Shown here: positions 8,564 to 17,570 of the stretch, in pieces
Layout of the letters: each line of letters starts with the position of its first letter
Position numbering within the stretch: position 1 is the stretch's first letter
NCBI GenBank assembly: GCA_028285265.1
Contig: JANQPX010000049.1
Span: 1-64,000 of the forward strand
DNA length: 64,000 nucleotides
Reading direction: 5' to 3'
Source of the DNA: Geminicoccaceae bacterium
GTDB taxonomy: Bacteria > Pseudomonadota > Alphaproteobacteria > Geminicoccales > Geminicoccaceae
Notes under the pieces: generated by a model
Told to the model about the DNA's origin: nothing
Database searches by the model: none
What the model saw: the letters and a program-made list of their open reading frames with translations, nothing else
Program-made: the position numbers and the translations under genes

Positions 8564-8848
8564 GAAAGTCTGCTTTCGTTTGATTGCCGGGTAATTGAGG
8601 CATGCTAATTGGTCGCCTGTAACACGTGATCAAGGGATGCCAGCCATTCGCGGTAGACTGCGACAGAAATCCAGCTGGGCGGGATGACGGCTTCGCATAG
8701 AAAAGAGAAGCTAGCGCTCCCGACCATCTGTCTGCAATGCTTGGCCCAGCTGCCGTTCCGGCAGAAAGCTACACGGAATGGCGGCTTCAGGCGCATGTCC
8801 GACGGGAGCGCCTTGAGCGAGATGTGCAAAACCCCCCTCAAAACCTGC

Positions 8849-9748
8849 TCAAAGACGTATGAATGATGGCGGGCTATCGTTCTCAGCCCTTGATGATAAC
8901 CATGCCGCGACGCAGTCCGTAGAGCGCTTCCGTTTGGGTGGACGCTGAGTCAGCAAATAGAAGTCCTGACCGCCACTCAACACTTCAGGTGTGACTTGAA
9001 CGAGATGACCGGCTTCCAGATCTCGATCAACGAGAAACCTGCTGACCAGAGCCACGCCCTGACCTTCCCGTGCTGCGTCGATAGCCAATGCCGTCTGGCT
9101 TAGTCGCAATCCACGTTGGCCGCGATCCTTGACCTTTAGCATGCTCAGAAAAGCCGGCCAAAGATCGTGGGTATCGTGCACCTTTGGCAGATCCGCCAAC
9201 CTCGCGCCTGCGATCGGACGGCCATTTTTCGACGCCAGGCCTGGTGCCGTAACGGCGACGACGTCGTTCCGAAATAGCTTTACGGCTTCCAGGGACGCGC
9301 CGAAAGGTGGCTGGCCCTGTCTGACAGCAAGATCGATCCCGTCTCCATGGAAACTGGAAACAGACTCGGTCGCCAAGATACGAAGGTCGATGTCCGGATG
9401 CGCGGCTGTGAACTCAGGAAGGTTCGGTATCAGCCATTTTGCAGCAAATGTCGGAGTTACACTAATCAAGGCCGAGGTCGGCTCGGGACGAAGCTGTTCG
9501 GTAGCTAAGCGCAAGTCCTCGAAGGCAACTGCGATTCTGGCATGATAGCCGCGCCCCGGCGCGGTGAATGCCAGTCCCTTGGGCTGCCGATTGAATAGCT
9601 GCATTCGAAGGCGTTCCTCAAGAAGGCGCACCTGCTGAGCAACCGCTGCCTGCGTGACGCCGAGTTCGTCTGCTGCTAAGCGGAAATTCAGATGTCTGCC
9701 CGCTGCATCAAAGGCGCGTAACGCGTTTAGTGGTGGAAGTCGGCTCAT
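8849..9748 (-). CDS. LysR-family regulator (GcvA-like)
   Basis: 299 residues. The N-terminal helix-turn-helix opens with SRLPPLNALRAFDAAGRH and continues to a LysR_substrate domain from about residue 90. The PPLNALRAFDAAGRHLNF opening is typical of the GcvA-like subgroup. It is divergent from the SDR gene at 9847 with 98 bp between starts, the classic LysR layout, so it most likely regulates the SDR and the small membrane protein behind it. Confidence 0.92.
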   Translation of the reverse strand: MSRLPPLNALRAFDAAGRHLNFRLAADELGVTQAAVAQQVRLLEERLRMQLFNRQPKGLAFTAPGRGYHARIAVAFEDLRLATEQLRPEPTSALISVTPTFAAKWLIPNLPEFTAAHPDIDLRILATESVSSFHGDGIDLAVRQGQPPFGASLEAVKLFRNDVVAVTAPGLASKNGRPIAGARLADLPKVHDTHDLWPAFLSMLKVKDRGQRGLRLSQTALAIDAAREGQGVALVSRFLVDRDLEAGHLVQVTPEVLSGGQDFYLLTQRPPKRKRSTDCVAAWLSSRAENDSPPSFIRL

Positions 9749-9846
9749 GTGACACTAGTTTTCCTATAGTCTCCTCACACCAAATATCGCATGAATTTCA
9801 CATGAAGCCTAGCTAAAGTAGGGTTACGACAAATCAGGAGACATCC

Positions 9847-10551
9847 ATGACTATAGAAAAAGTTGCGCTTGTCACTGCCGGTGGATCAGGCATGGGAGCG
9901 GATGCAGCGCGACGGCTGGCCAGTGATGGCTTCCGCGTCGGAATTCTCTCATCCTCAGGGAAAGGCGAGGCTTTGGGCGTGGAGTTGGGTGGATTCGGCG
10001 TCACCGGGTCAAACCTCTCGCCGGATCACCTGGCTGCCTTAGTCGACGGCGCAATGGAACGTTGGGGAAGGGTCGACGTCTTGGTCAATTCTGCCGGTCA
10101 TGGTCCAAAGGGCCCGGTACTCGACCTCTCTGACGATGACTGGCATGCGGGTATGGAAGTCTACCTCCTGAATGTAATCAGGCCCACGCGCCTGGTGACG
10201 CCGTTAATGCAGGCAAAGGGTGGTGGCGCGATCGTCAATATCTCGACCTTTGCGGCTTTCGAACCTGATCCATTGTTCCCGACCTCGGGCGTATTCCGCG
10301 CTGGCCTTGCGGCGTTCACAAAGCTCTTCGCAGACAGATACGCCGAAGAGAATATCCGCATGAACAATGTCCTGCCGGGCTTCATTGATAGCTTGCCGGA
10401 GACCGAGGATCGGCGAGCGCGCATTCCGTTAGGACGTTATGGGCGGGCGGCAGAGGTATCCTCGTTGATCGCCTGGCTTGCGTCTGAAGAAGGCGGCTAC
10501 ATGACCGGACAGAACCTCAGAATCGACGGCGGACTGACCCGTGCCGTCTGA
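9847..10551 (+). CDS. SDR-fold protein lacking the usual Tyr-Lys pair
   Basis: 234 residues with the Rossmann SDR fold: nucleotide loop AGGSGMG (residues 11-17), NSAGH strand, and FIDSLPE late loop. At the active site the canonical YxxxK is replaced: aligning GVFRAGLAAFTK with the usual SKAGLAAFTK puts Ser at the tyrosine position and Arg at the lysine position. NADP(H) binding is plausible but standard hydride transfer is doubtful. A good ribosome site (AGGAGA at 9837) precedes the start. It follows the divergent LysR gene and overlaps the next small membrane protein gene by 11 bp. Confidence 0.85.
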   Translation: MTIEKVALVTAGGSGMGADAARRLASDGFRVGILSSSGKGEALGVELGGFGVTGSNLSPDHLAALVDGAMERWGRVDVLVNSAGHGPKGPVLDLSDDDWHAGMEVYLLNVIRPTRLVTPLMQAKGGGAIVNISTFAAFEPDPLFPTSGVFRAGLAAFTKLFADRYAEENIRMNNVLPGFIDSLPETEDRRARIPLGRYGRAAEVSSLIAWLASEEGGYMTGQNLRIDGGLTRAV

Positions 10552-10792
10552 CGCAGCGATCACTCTGCCCAGAAATGATCATGTTGTCAGCGCGGTCAAA
10601 TGGGCGTCATCGGTAGTTCAGATCATGGGGTATACAGCGACTGCCTTTGGGTGGACGCCATGGAACCTATACCTGTTCCTCATAGGCGTCCTCGGCTGGT
10701 TCATCGTTGGTCTGCTCTGGAACGACAGGGCAATCATGCTGATACACGTCGTCGCTTTGGGAGCGATGATGGCGGGTATGAGCAACGCGTAG
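10541..10792 (+). CDS. Small two- to three-helix membrane protein, DUF6552-like
   Basis: 83 residues with hydrophobic helices near 20-35, 43-58 and 64-79. The pattern VKWASSVVQIMGYTATAFG, PWNLYLFLIGVLGWF and LLWNDRAIMLIHVVALGA resembles DUF6552 small membrane proteins, recalled from memory. It overlaps the SDR stop by 11 bp, implying translational coupling. A shorter start at 10625 would lose the first helix. Confidence 0.6.
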   Translation: MPSDAAITLPRNDHVVSAVKWASSVVQIMGYTATAFGWTPWNLYLFLIGVLGWFIVGLLWNDRAIMLIHVVALGAMMAGMSNA

Positions 10793-11305
10793 CCCCTCAT
10801 AGTGCGAGCGTTCGTATCGATAATCAAAACCGCCTGCCAAGACCTTCGCAGTTTTGAGAGGCCTTTGACCACTTGAGGTTAGAGGTGTGAGTTAGGGCCA
10901 CATCGAGCCGCGCCCACGTTGCTGGGCAAAGCAGCCTTTATAACCGGAATTCGCCCTGGCGTGTCAGCTGTCGAGCGCATTCTCGCCAGAAGCTCTATGG
11001 CGACGTGGTGCGAAAACCTGTCGCGAGCATCATCGTTTTGGCAAGCTTGATGAGCGTAAGACTATGTCCAAAGTAGCAATTCCCACTAAATTTATTTGCG
11101 ATCAGATAGATACTGAAACTGTGTCTAGCGATTAGCACCTTCATGCAGAATCGCTCTAAGAGAGAGCCGTTGTTCGCGCAAAACGTGGCAAGTTTAATAT
11201 GGGGTTCCTAGGGGCTGGGTACTGTGGGAACGACAGATGTCTGCTTTGATCGACGTCATGTGAACCGGGCATTGCCGGCGGCGAGGAATTGGGGCCCGAC
11301 GCACA
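10793..11305. other. 513-bp gene-free stretch
   Basis: No gene is supported. A short fragment near 10960-10995 (GTCGAGCGCATTCTCGCCAGAAGC) resembles the tail of the 135-bp repeats, but too little is left to call a copy. Confidence 0.4.
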
Positions 11306-11905
11306 TCAATCCGGCGCTTCAAAATTCAGGCTGTTCGGCAAATAGTTGAATAACTCCAGCCGAGGCGGCCCTTCTTTGCCAAGCCGGAGTGTGCTCAGGC
11401 TTGCGGGTGCTGCCGGGATTATGTGTGCAGGTTCAAGGCCGACATAGTGCTGAAGGATCGCGCGGATAACGCCACCGTGGCAGACGACAAGCAGATTTTC
11501 GAAAGAATCGCGTCGCTGTGTTTCGATCACACCGGTGACCCTGTCGACGAAGTCCACCCAGGATTCTCCGCCCGGCGGAGCAGACGTGCCGGCGCGCCAT
11601 CCCTGGTATGCCGCCTCATCTTCGGCGCGTATCTCGTCAATGCCACGACCGGTCCAGTCACCCACGTCGATCTCACGCAGGTCTTCCGTCAACTCCGGAT
11701 TATGTGCTCCGATCCGAAGCGCGGTTTCTCTTACGCGTTCCAGATCGGAGGAAACCGCACGGCAGTAGCCGATGGCTTCGATCGTCGGGCGCAATGCGTC
11801 GGCTTGACGTTCGCCAAGATCGGATAGCCCGACATCAGCCTGACCCTGGAGCCGCCGTGCGGCGTTCCATTTGGATTGCCCATGGCGGACCAACAACAAA
11901 CGCAT
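11306..11905 (-). CDS. Histidine phosphatase superfamily protein
   Basis: 199 residues. The phosphohistidine motif R7-H8-G9 (LLVRHGQSKWN), the SDLERVRETA block and the second catalytic histidine in VVCHGGVIRAIL are all present, so it should be an active phosphomonoesterase of the phosphoglycerate mutase-like group. Its start overlaps the stop of the ABC ATPase gene by one base, so it is the last gene of the importer operon. With an RpiR/SIS regulator in front, a role in removing phosphate from the imported compound is reasonable but inferred. Confidence 0.88.
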   Translation of the reverse strand: MRLLLVRHGQSKWNAARRLQGQADVGLSDLGERQADALRPTIEAIGYCRAVSSDLERVRETALRIGAHNPELTEDLREIDVGDWTGRGIDEIRAEDEAAYQGWRAGTSAPPGGESWVDFVDRVTGVIETQRRDSFENLLVVCHGGVIRAILQHYVGLEPAHIIPAAPASLSTLRLGKEGPPRLELFNYLPNSLNFEAPD

Positions 11906-12963
11906 CAGCCGATCCTTTCGCCGTCGAGCCCGAACCAGCCATCGGGTTGTGGCGGCAGACGAAACTGGACCGTTTCGCCGACTCGAACCTCAGGAATCCG
12001 ATCCACGATGGCAGTCAGGCGTAGCCCGTCGCGCAGGCCAGTGACCATCATGCGCCCGGCGATGGCGCTTGTTTCGATCAGCTCCATTGGCAGAGTCGTT
12101 TCGCCCTCGCTATCGCTCAGCGTCACCGCCTCGGCGCGATACATAGCCATGCAGTCATCCACAGGCGGGGTCAGGCGCATGCGCCGTCCACCCACTTTGT
12201 AGCAAGTACCGTTCTTTGCGACTGGCACCATGTTGTTGGGCGGCGTGCCAACGAAGGTGGCCACGAAAGCCGTTTCGGGGTGGTCCACCAAATCGGCGGG
12301 CGTACCGAATTGCTGCACCCGGCCATGGTTTATCACGGCCACGTGGGACGCCATGGTCATCGCCTCGATTTGGTCATGGGTAACGTAGACGGTGGTGGCC
12401 CCGGTCGCTCGGTGCAGGCGCATCAGTTCTGTCCGCATCTCGACCCGCAGCTTGGCGTCGAGGTTCGAAAGCGGTTCATCGAACAACAGGACTGAGGGCC
12501 TTGGCGCGATGGTGCGAGCGATGGCGACGCGCTGCTGTTGCCCGCCCGAGATTTCGTTGGGGTACCGTTCTGCCAATTGCCCAATGTCAAGCATTGTCAG
12601 CACTTCCGCGACTCGGACAGTACGCTCGGCTTTTGGCATCTTCATGACTTTCAGCGGCCATTCGACATTGCCGCGCACCGACATATGTGGCCAGAGCGCG
12701 TAGGACTGGAACACGAGCCCAGAGTTGCGTTTGGCGGGATCGACAATCCAGTTGCGATCCCCGTCCGACACGGGTGTCCCGTCGAACTCGATCCGCCCGG
12801 CCGAGGGCAATTCAAGACCGGCCAGCATCCGCAGAAGCGTAGTCTTGCCGCAGCCGGAAGGCCCAAGCAGCACGAGGAACGCGCCATCGGGCACCGAGAT
12901 CGACACGTCCTTGACCGCCTCGAAATCGCCGAACCGTTTGGTGAGATTGCGAATTTCCAGCAT
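11905..12963 (-). CDS. ABC importer ATPase, Fbp/Afu (CUT1-like) type
   Basis: 352 residues: Walker A GPSGCGKTT (34-42), ABC signature ISGGQQQR, Walker B VLLFDEP, and a C-terminal TOBE domain (about 280-350) typical of FbpC/PotA/AfuC ATPases. It powers the two-module permease encoded just upstream (8-bp gap). The family serves iron(III), thiamine, 2-aminoethylphosphonate and hexose-phosphate importers. Ribosome site AAGG lies before the start. Confidence 0.92.
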   Translation of the reverse strand: MLEIRNLTKRFGDFEAVKDVSISVPDGAFLVLLGPSGCGKTTLLRMLAGLELPSAGRIEFDGTPVSDGDRNWIVDPAKRNSGLVFQSYALWPHMSVRGNVEWPLKVMKMPKAERTVRVAEVLTMLDIGQLAERYPNEISGGQQQRVAIARTIAPRPSVLLFDEPLSNLDAKLRVEMRTELMRLHRATGATTVYVTHDQIEAMTMASHVAVINHGRVQQFGTPADLVDHPETAFVATFVGTPPNNMVPVAKNGTCYKVGGRRMRLTPPVDDCMAMYRAEAVTLSDSEGETTLPMELIETSAIAGRMMVTGLRDGLRLTAIVDRIPEVRVGETVQFRLPPQPDGWFGLDGERIG

Positions 12964-12971
12964 GGGACCTT

Positions 12972-14726
12972 TCAGTTCTGCAGCCAGGGCTGGGATTTGG
13001 ATTGTAGCCGGTTGGCGATCAGCGTGGCGGCGATGGAGATGAACAGTATGACGACTGTGATTGCGTTGGCGAACTGTCCGAAGCCCTCAGAGGCGTAGCG
13101 ATAGGCCACAACTGACAGGACCGGCATGGTGGGCGTGAAGAGCAGCACGACCAATGACAGGTCGCGGACGATCTTGACGAAGATCAGAATGCCGCCGGCC
13201 GCGAGACCACGGATCGCCAGCGGCACGGTAATGGCAAAGAGCCTGCGGGCAAAGCTGGCGCCGGTGATGCGTGCACTTTCCTCCAATTCACCGCCGACCT
13301 GCTGGATCACGGCGCGGCCGGTCTGGACCGAGAATGGCAACAGATAGGCCGTTCCCGCGATGACCAAGAGCGCGAAGGTGCCGTAAAGCGCCGGCAACGG
13401 ACCTATAGGAGCGCCCAAATAGGCGATATAGGCTGCGCCGAACGCGATGCCGGGCACCAGAAGGGGCAGAAAGCTGATCTGCGTGATGGCGGCCGATACC
13501 CAACCCTCGCGGAATCTGGCCGTGGTGTAGGAAGCCAAGAGCCCGACAAGCATGCCCGTGAGGGCTACCGCAGTACCTAGACCCAACGTGACCGCCAGCG
13601 CCCGGACGATATCCTCGTTATAAGCGATGCCGGGAATTCCTTGCGCGAAGGACGTGTCGCTCTGACCGAGCCAATAGTGCAGCGTCCAGTTGGAAAAGAG
13701 GTTCGCCGAAGATGGCGCAAGGCTGGAAGCTGTCAGGACAATGACTGGTATCACGGTAGAGCTGAGCAAGATCATTGCCGCGACGGCGCAGAGCGGCCAG
13801 CGTGCCCCGCGTAGGTCGAAGCGCTTGGCCCGCCCGCCCTTGCCAGTAATCGTCGCATAGGACCGCCGACCCGAGACGATCCGGTTGCCGGCCCAGAGGA
13901 AAACGCCAGAGATCAGCACGAGCAGGATGCCAATCACGTAGCCGCGTCCGACCTGACCGACCTCGATCATGCCGAAAAGGCGGGTGGATAGCGTTTGCAT
14001 GCGCACCGGCAAACCCAACAGTGCGGGCGTTGCAAAGTTTGATACCGCACCCGCGAAACAGAGTGACCCGGCCGCCACCAGTGCTGGCGTCGTAACCGGA
14101 AGGATGATCCCCATGAGGATGCGCCGTCCTTTCGCGCCTGCGATTTGTGCCGCCTCAACTAGGTCAGAGCTCACCGTGGCCAGGGCCGCCGCGATGATCG
14201 TGAAGGCGAGGCTGAAATAATGGAGGGTCAGCACGATAAGCGTCGGCACCATGCCCCAGGCCAGCCAATTTGGGATGTCGAGCCCCAACCCCTCCAGCCA
14301 TCCGACCTGACCGCCGATGCGATCATTGCGAAAGAGCGTTCCCCAGGCCAACGCTGCCGCAAAAGACGGGATCATGAACGGCAACGTGGCCATAATGCCG
14401 ATGGTCTTGCGGAACGGCACGTTTGTCATCACCACGAGCCAGGCCAGAAAGCCTCCCAGCAGCACGCAAGCCGATGCGACCACGACCCCGATCAGTAGCG
14501 TGTTACCCAGGGGCCTGTAGAACAAGTTTTGGGATAGCCGCCCCGTTAATACGTCTGACCACGCCTTGATCGTGTCGGGCTGCAAGGTAAACATCACTGT
14601 TCGGATCAGTGGCAGGACGATCAGCGCGACCAGAAGGATCAAGACCACCGCCTTCAGCATCGTGCCCTGTTGAAAGAACACGCGCCGTCCCTGACCGCCC
14701 ATGGCAGCATCCGCCATCGAGTTCAT
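12972..14726 (-). CDS. ABC importer permease, duplicated-module (FbpB/AfuB) type
   Basis: 584 residues with about twelve membrane segments in two homologous halves. Each half has the permease coupling loop: EAAQIAGAKGRRILMGIILP near residue 195 and EESARITGASFARRLFAITVP near 480. One chain thus forms both membrane modules, as in FbpB and AfuB. It sits between the binding protein and ATPase genes; a 71-bp spacer with modest dyad symmetry (GGCGACG and CGTCGCC) separates it from the binding protein gene. Confidence 0.92.
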   Translation of the reverse strand: MNSMADAAMGGQGRRVFFQQGTMLKAVVLILLVALIVLPLIRTVMFTLQPDTIKAWSDVLTGRLSQNLFYRPLGNTLLIGVVVASACVLLGGFLAWLVVMTNVPFRKTIGIMATLPFMIPSFAAALAWGTLFRNDRIGGQVGWLEGLGLDIPNWLAWGMVPTLIVLTLHYFSLAFTIIAAALATVSSDLVEAAQIAGAKGRRILMGIILPVTTPALVAAGSLCFAGAVSNFATPALLGLPVRMQTLSTRLFGMIEVGQVGRGYVIGILLVLISGVFLWAGNRIVSGRRSYATITGKGGRAKRFDLRGARWPLCAVAAMILLSSTVIPVIVLTASSLAPSSANLFSNWTLHYWLGQSDTSFAQGIPGIAYNEDIVRALAVTLGLGTAVALTGMLVGLLASYTTARFREGWVSAAITQISFLPLLVPGIAFGAAYIAYLGAPIGPLPALYGTFALLVIAGTAYLLPFSVQTGRAVIQQVGGELEESARITGASFARRLFAITVPLAIRGLAAGGILIFVKIVRDLSLVVLLFTPTMPVLSVVAYRYASEGFGQFANAITVVILFISIAATLIANRLQSKSQPWLQN

Positions 14727-14797
14727 CCTTGGCTCGCGGGGCGACGATAGCGCAGGGGCAGGCGCGTCGCCACGCCCGTCCCTATCCGGACCATTCG

Positions 14798-15919
14798 TTA
14801 CTGAAGCGTCAGGATCAGATCGCCGATTTCAGCGCGGATCGTCGCTGTCTTGGCTGGTGCGAGCCGCCAGGCGGTAAACTCGTCGAGCGGCACCGCGTCG
14901 GGATGCGGCGGGATATCGGTCCGGGTGACGTAGTCACCGGCGACATAAAATGGCTTGAGCCCCGGCCCGCCAACCTCGGTTTCGTCGCCCATAAGGAAGT
15001 CAATGACGAGTCGCGCGGCGGCGGGGTTGTTGGGCTTTGCAGCCAACGCGAGCACGGCGGGGAAGATGATGCCCGGCGCGGGCTCAACAGCATTTGCGAC
15101 CTGCAGCGCCCAGCCCTCTTCCTCGTTGTCGCGGCGGTCAGAATAGCTGGTGAAGCCGACCGGAGGTTTCTCTTGTCCCAAGGCACCAACCGCGGCGTTC
15201 ACATCGTCAGTCGAGCCCACAAGGATCACGTCGTTGGAGAAGAGATCTGCGATGAATTTCTCGCCTGCGTTGGCTGCGCCATCCAGGTCGATCGCCTGTC
15301 CGAACTGTGCCTCGTAAGCTGCGGCCATCTCGTCCGAACGCAGCACGATCTCGGTCATAAGGTCGAGGTAATCGCCGCGCTGCAACGGATCGACCATCAC
15401 CACGCGTCCGGTCCAGTCATCGGTCGTCAGTTCCCAGAGGTTGCTGACCGGAGCACCATCGGGATTGGCCTCTTCGTTGTACATGAGCACCTTCGTCGAG
15501 AGACGCTGCGCCAGGAGCGGGCTCCTATATTGCTCGGGCACCCGATCGGCGATGCGCGGCGGCACATATGGTGCGACGATTCCGGCCTCCAACAGCTCGG
15601 TCAGAACCACTGGCGTGTCAGAGATATAGACCACGTCGGCATTAGTGACGCCTGCCTGCGTCTCGGCTTTGAGTCGAGCGATCTGCTCAGTCGAGGAGAT
15701 ATCGAAGCCCTGCAAATCAATTCCCGGATACGCTTCTTCGAATGCCTTTTCGACCTTCCCGATCCGACTGGTGAAAGAGTATACCGTCAATGTGCCCTCT
15801 TTTTGGGCCAGGGGCAGAAGCTCCGCCGGCCCCATTTCATTCAGGTGTCCATCAGCCATGGCCGCCGTAGAAAAAAGAACACCGACCGCGCTTATGAGTG
15901 CTGCGTTCAGAACCTTCAT
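14798..15919 (-). CDS. Periplasmic binding protein of Fbp/Afu-type ABC importer
   Basis: 373 residues from ATG 15919, which has GGGAGGA directly upstream; the signal peptide MKVLNAALISAVGVLFSTAAMA begins there. The fold is type 2 (two-lobed), in the AfuA/FbpA/PhnS cluster (LTVYSFTSRIGKVEKAFEEAYP start; LPLAQKEG before it). The tandem iron-ligand tyrosines of true ferric-binding proteins are not evident, so an organic phosphate such as a sugar phosphate or a phosphonate is more likely than iron. It is expressed with the RpiR gene just upstream. Confidence 0.88.
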   Translation of the reverse strand: MKVLNAALISAVGVLFSTAAMADGHLNEMGPAELLPLAQKEGTLTVYSFTSRIGKVEKAFEEAYPGIDLQGFDISSTEQIARLKAETQAGVTNADVVYISDTPVVLTELLEAGIVAPYVPPRIADRVPEQYRSPLLAQRLSTKVLMYNEEANPDGAPVSNLWELTTDDWTGRVVMVDPLQRGDYLDLMTEIVLRSDEMAAAYEAQFGQAIDLDGAANAGEKFIADLFSNDVILVGSTDDVNAAVGALGQEKPPVGFTSYSDRRDNEEEGWALQVANAVEPAPGIIFPAVLALAAKPNNPAAARLVIDFLMGDETEVGGPGLKPFYVAGDYVTRTDIPPHPDAVPLDEFTAWRLAPAKTATIRAEIGDLILTLQ

Positions 15920-15942
15920 GTGATCCTCCCTTGGGTTCGTCA

Positions 15943-16779
15943 TTATTCGAAGCGCTCTATCAACTGTCCCAGCCGATCGAGCTTCTTCAGCGATTCTTGC
16001 TTCGCTGTAAGTCCAGCGGCAATGACGATGGCGTTGCACACCGTCATCGGTACGGTCAGCGTCTGAAATGCGTCAGGATCGCCTGAGCGCGGCGCGGCCA
16101 AAAGATGGTCGGGGCGGGGCGCAAGCAACGCGCCCAGTTTTCCTGAGATGACTATGGTCTTGGCCCCCGCCTCCTTCGCCGTTTCGATCAGCGCAGCGTA
16201 GCCACGGGGCGGGCGGCGGAACGCAAAACTCAACACCACGTTCTCCGCTTCGAGTCCCAGCATTTGTTCGGCCAACCCCCGCGGGTTGGTGTCGAGTTGC
16301 TGAACCTCTTTGCCGAAGCGACGGAACCGCTTGACCATCATCAGCGCCAGCACTTCGGCATTGCCGTAGCCATAAATGAAGATGCGGCTCGCCTTCATAA
16401 GCATGCCTGCGACCTCGGTGATCTGATCGGGTTTGACGTATTCCTCGATCCGGCCAAGCGCTTGCGCCTCGTCATGCGCCAGCTTGCCGAGGATCGTGTC
16501 CGACGCGGTTTCGGCAATGGTTTTTTCGAACCGGGTGGCGGTTTCACGCGTCGCGATAAATTCGTCGCGAAGCGCGTCGCGGAAGGCCGCGTAACTGTCG
16601 AAGCCGAGCTTCCTAGCAAGCCGCGAGGCCGTTGCCTCGTGTACGCCTACGGCTCTTGCCAAATCGCCGGCCGTGCCAAGTGCAGCAGCGGTTGGGCTCT
16701 CGATCACGGTCTCCACAAGCTGGCGCTCGCTTGGGGTCAGTGTCGAGGCCTGATCAGAGATTTTTTCAATTAATGACAT
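15943..16779 (-). CDS. RpiR/MurR-family regulator with SIS domain
   Basis: 278 residues from ATG 16779. An N-terminal RpiR helix-turn-helix (LTPSERQLVETVIESP, then AVGVHEATASRLARKLGF) is followed from about residue 115 by a SIS (sugar isomerase) domain, which senses phosphosugars or phosphorylated ligands (RIFIYGYGNAEVLA). It is 23 bp ahead of the binding protein gene and thus leads the operon. The 16-bp palindrome at 16796-16811, right before the start, is a likely autoregulatory operator; this favours start 16779 over 16812. Confidence 0.9.
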   Translation of the reverse strand: MSLIEKISDQASTLTPSERQLVETVIESPTAAALGTAGDLARAVGVHEATASRLARKLGFDSYAAFRDALRDEFIATRETATRFEKTIAETASDTILGKLAHDEAQALGRIEEYVKPDQITEVAGMLMKASRIFIYGYGNAEVLALMMVKRFRRFGKEVQQLDTNPRGLAEQMLGLEAENVVLSFAFRRPPRGYAALIETAKEAGAKTIVISGKLGALLAPRPDHLLAAPRSGDPDAFQTLTVPMTVCNAIVIAAGLTAKQESLKKLDRLGQLIERFE

Positions 16780-16795
16780 ATACCGGCTCACTTTC

Positions 16796-16811
16796 TGCAA
16801 GAAGACTTGCA
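16796..16811. promoter_or_regulatory. Palindrome upstream of the RpiR gene
   Basis: TGCAAGAAGACTTGCA is a dyad (TGCAAG, 4-base spacer, CTTGCA) 17 bp upstream of the RpiR start. A related half-site, TTGCAAATTGTCTTGC, follows around 16827. Position and symmetry suggest an autoregulatory operator. Confidence 0.5.
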
Positions 16812-17065
16812 TAAAATCGTTTAAATTGCAAATTGTCTTGCTTTGTGGATTGCTGTCTTCGCAAACTGGCGGTTCATCACACCTGAGATAGCGGGCAGCT
16901 TCGAACCGTTCACGCCGAGTGTGCGGCGGTGCCTACGGTCAGCGCCTTCGTAAGCCACGGATCCTAACGCTCTCAGGCCGTGGTCCCGCCGATCGTCTGG
17001 TTTGCAAGACTGATGTCTTCGTCACTTTGAGAGGGTACGTCAGGCGCTGAGGGCGAACCAAAGCG

Positions 17066-17266
17066 TGATTGGTTGGCCGCCCCTCTTTGGGGCCGGAACT
17101 GACGATCCGCATGCTGATCGTTGGCTACTGCTATGGGATCAAATTCGAACGTCGTTTTGGGTCCGCTACTGGTTCTCGCCCCATAACGTGGAAGTCGGTG
17201 GCAATATCGATTGTGTATTCGCACAAAGGACAAAATCGGTCCGATCCCGTCGGAGAATGCGCTTAG
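17066..17266 (+). pseudogene. Remnant of an IS5/IS1182-type transposase
   Basis: The frame at 17069 reads GPELTIRMLIVGYCYGIKFE, very close to the N-terminal signature of IS5-superfamily transposases (DPELLIRMLLIGYLYGI-S-ER). The next expected block (LAYRWFCRL) appears only in another frame (RYWFS), so the gene is frameshifted, and the DDE catalytic part is missing. No terminal inverted repeats are seen. A dead fragment, marking past IS activity. Confidence 0.6.
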
Positions 17267-17570
17267 CAGCGGCTGGCTCGAGGCCAAAGAGAAGCAATGC
17301 TTTGCCAGGGCGCGTTCACCGGATCAGCGGATGCTCCTCCCCATCCGTCTTGACGACAAAGCGATGGGCTCAAATGAATCATGGGCCACCATCCTTCGCG
17401 ACAATAGCTTCATCGGCGACTTTGCCACCTAGAAGGACGACGCCCACAAACGAACGTTTGAATGTGTACTGCCGAGCAAACATCAAAGGCTAAATGAGCT
17501 AATAAGAAGACGTTAACGCGGCTGTGATTAAGTCCTCCGGCAGCACATCAGGCAACAGTCGGAGGATGGA

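Larger units (their letters stand above)
16780..17570. other. 791-bp stretch with operator and transposase remnant
   Basis: Outside the RpiR operator (16796-16811) and the decayed transposase (about 17066-17266), I see no gene. Longer open frames at 16973-17287 (minus) and 17065-17493 (plus) are other frames of the remnant. Confidence 0.5.

Noticed and set aside
10960..10998. Possible fourth copy of the 135-bp repeat
   Set aside because: Only about 25 bp resemble the repeat tail; too short to separate from chance.
14738..14771. Hairpin between Fbp-type permease and binding protein genes
   Set aside because: Only 7 bp of stem with an 18-base loop; weak compared with the other intergenic hairpins.
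14609..16066. 485-codon plus-strand frame antisense to the binding protein
   Set aside because: It mirrors a convincing minus-strand binding protein gene with signal peptide; composition effect of GC-rich DNA.
11306..16779. Iron importer annotation for the Fbp-like genes
   Set aside because: No tandem iron-ligand tyrosines or Fur-like site seen, and SIS regulator plus phosphatase point to a phosphorylated ligand.
17065..17493. 142-codon plus-strand frame over the transposase remnant
   Set aside because: The recognisable transposase sequence is in a neighbouring frame; this one is shadow sequence.
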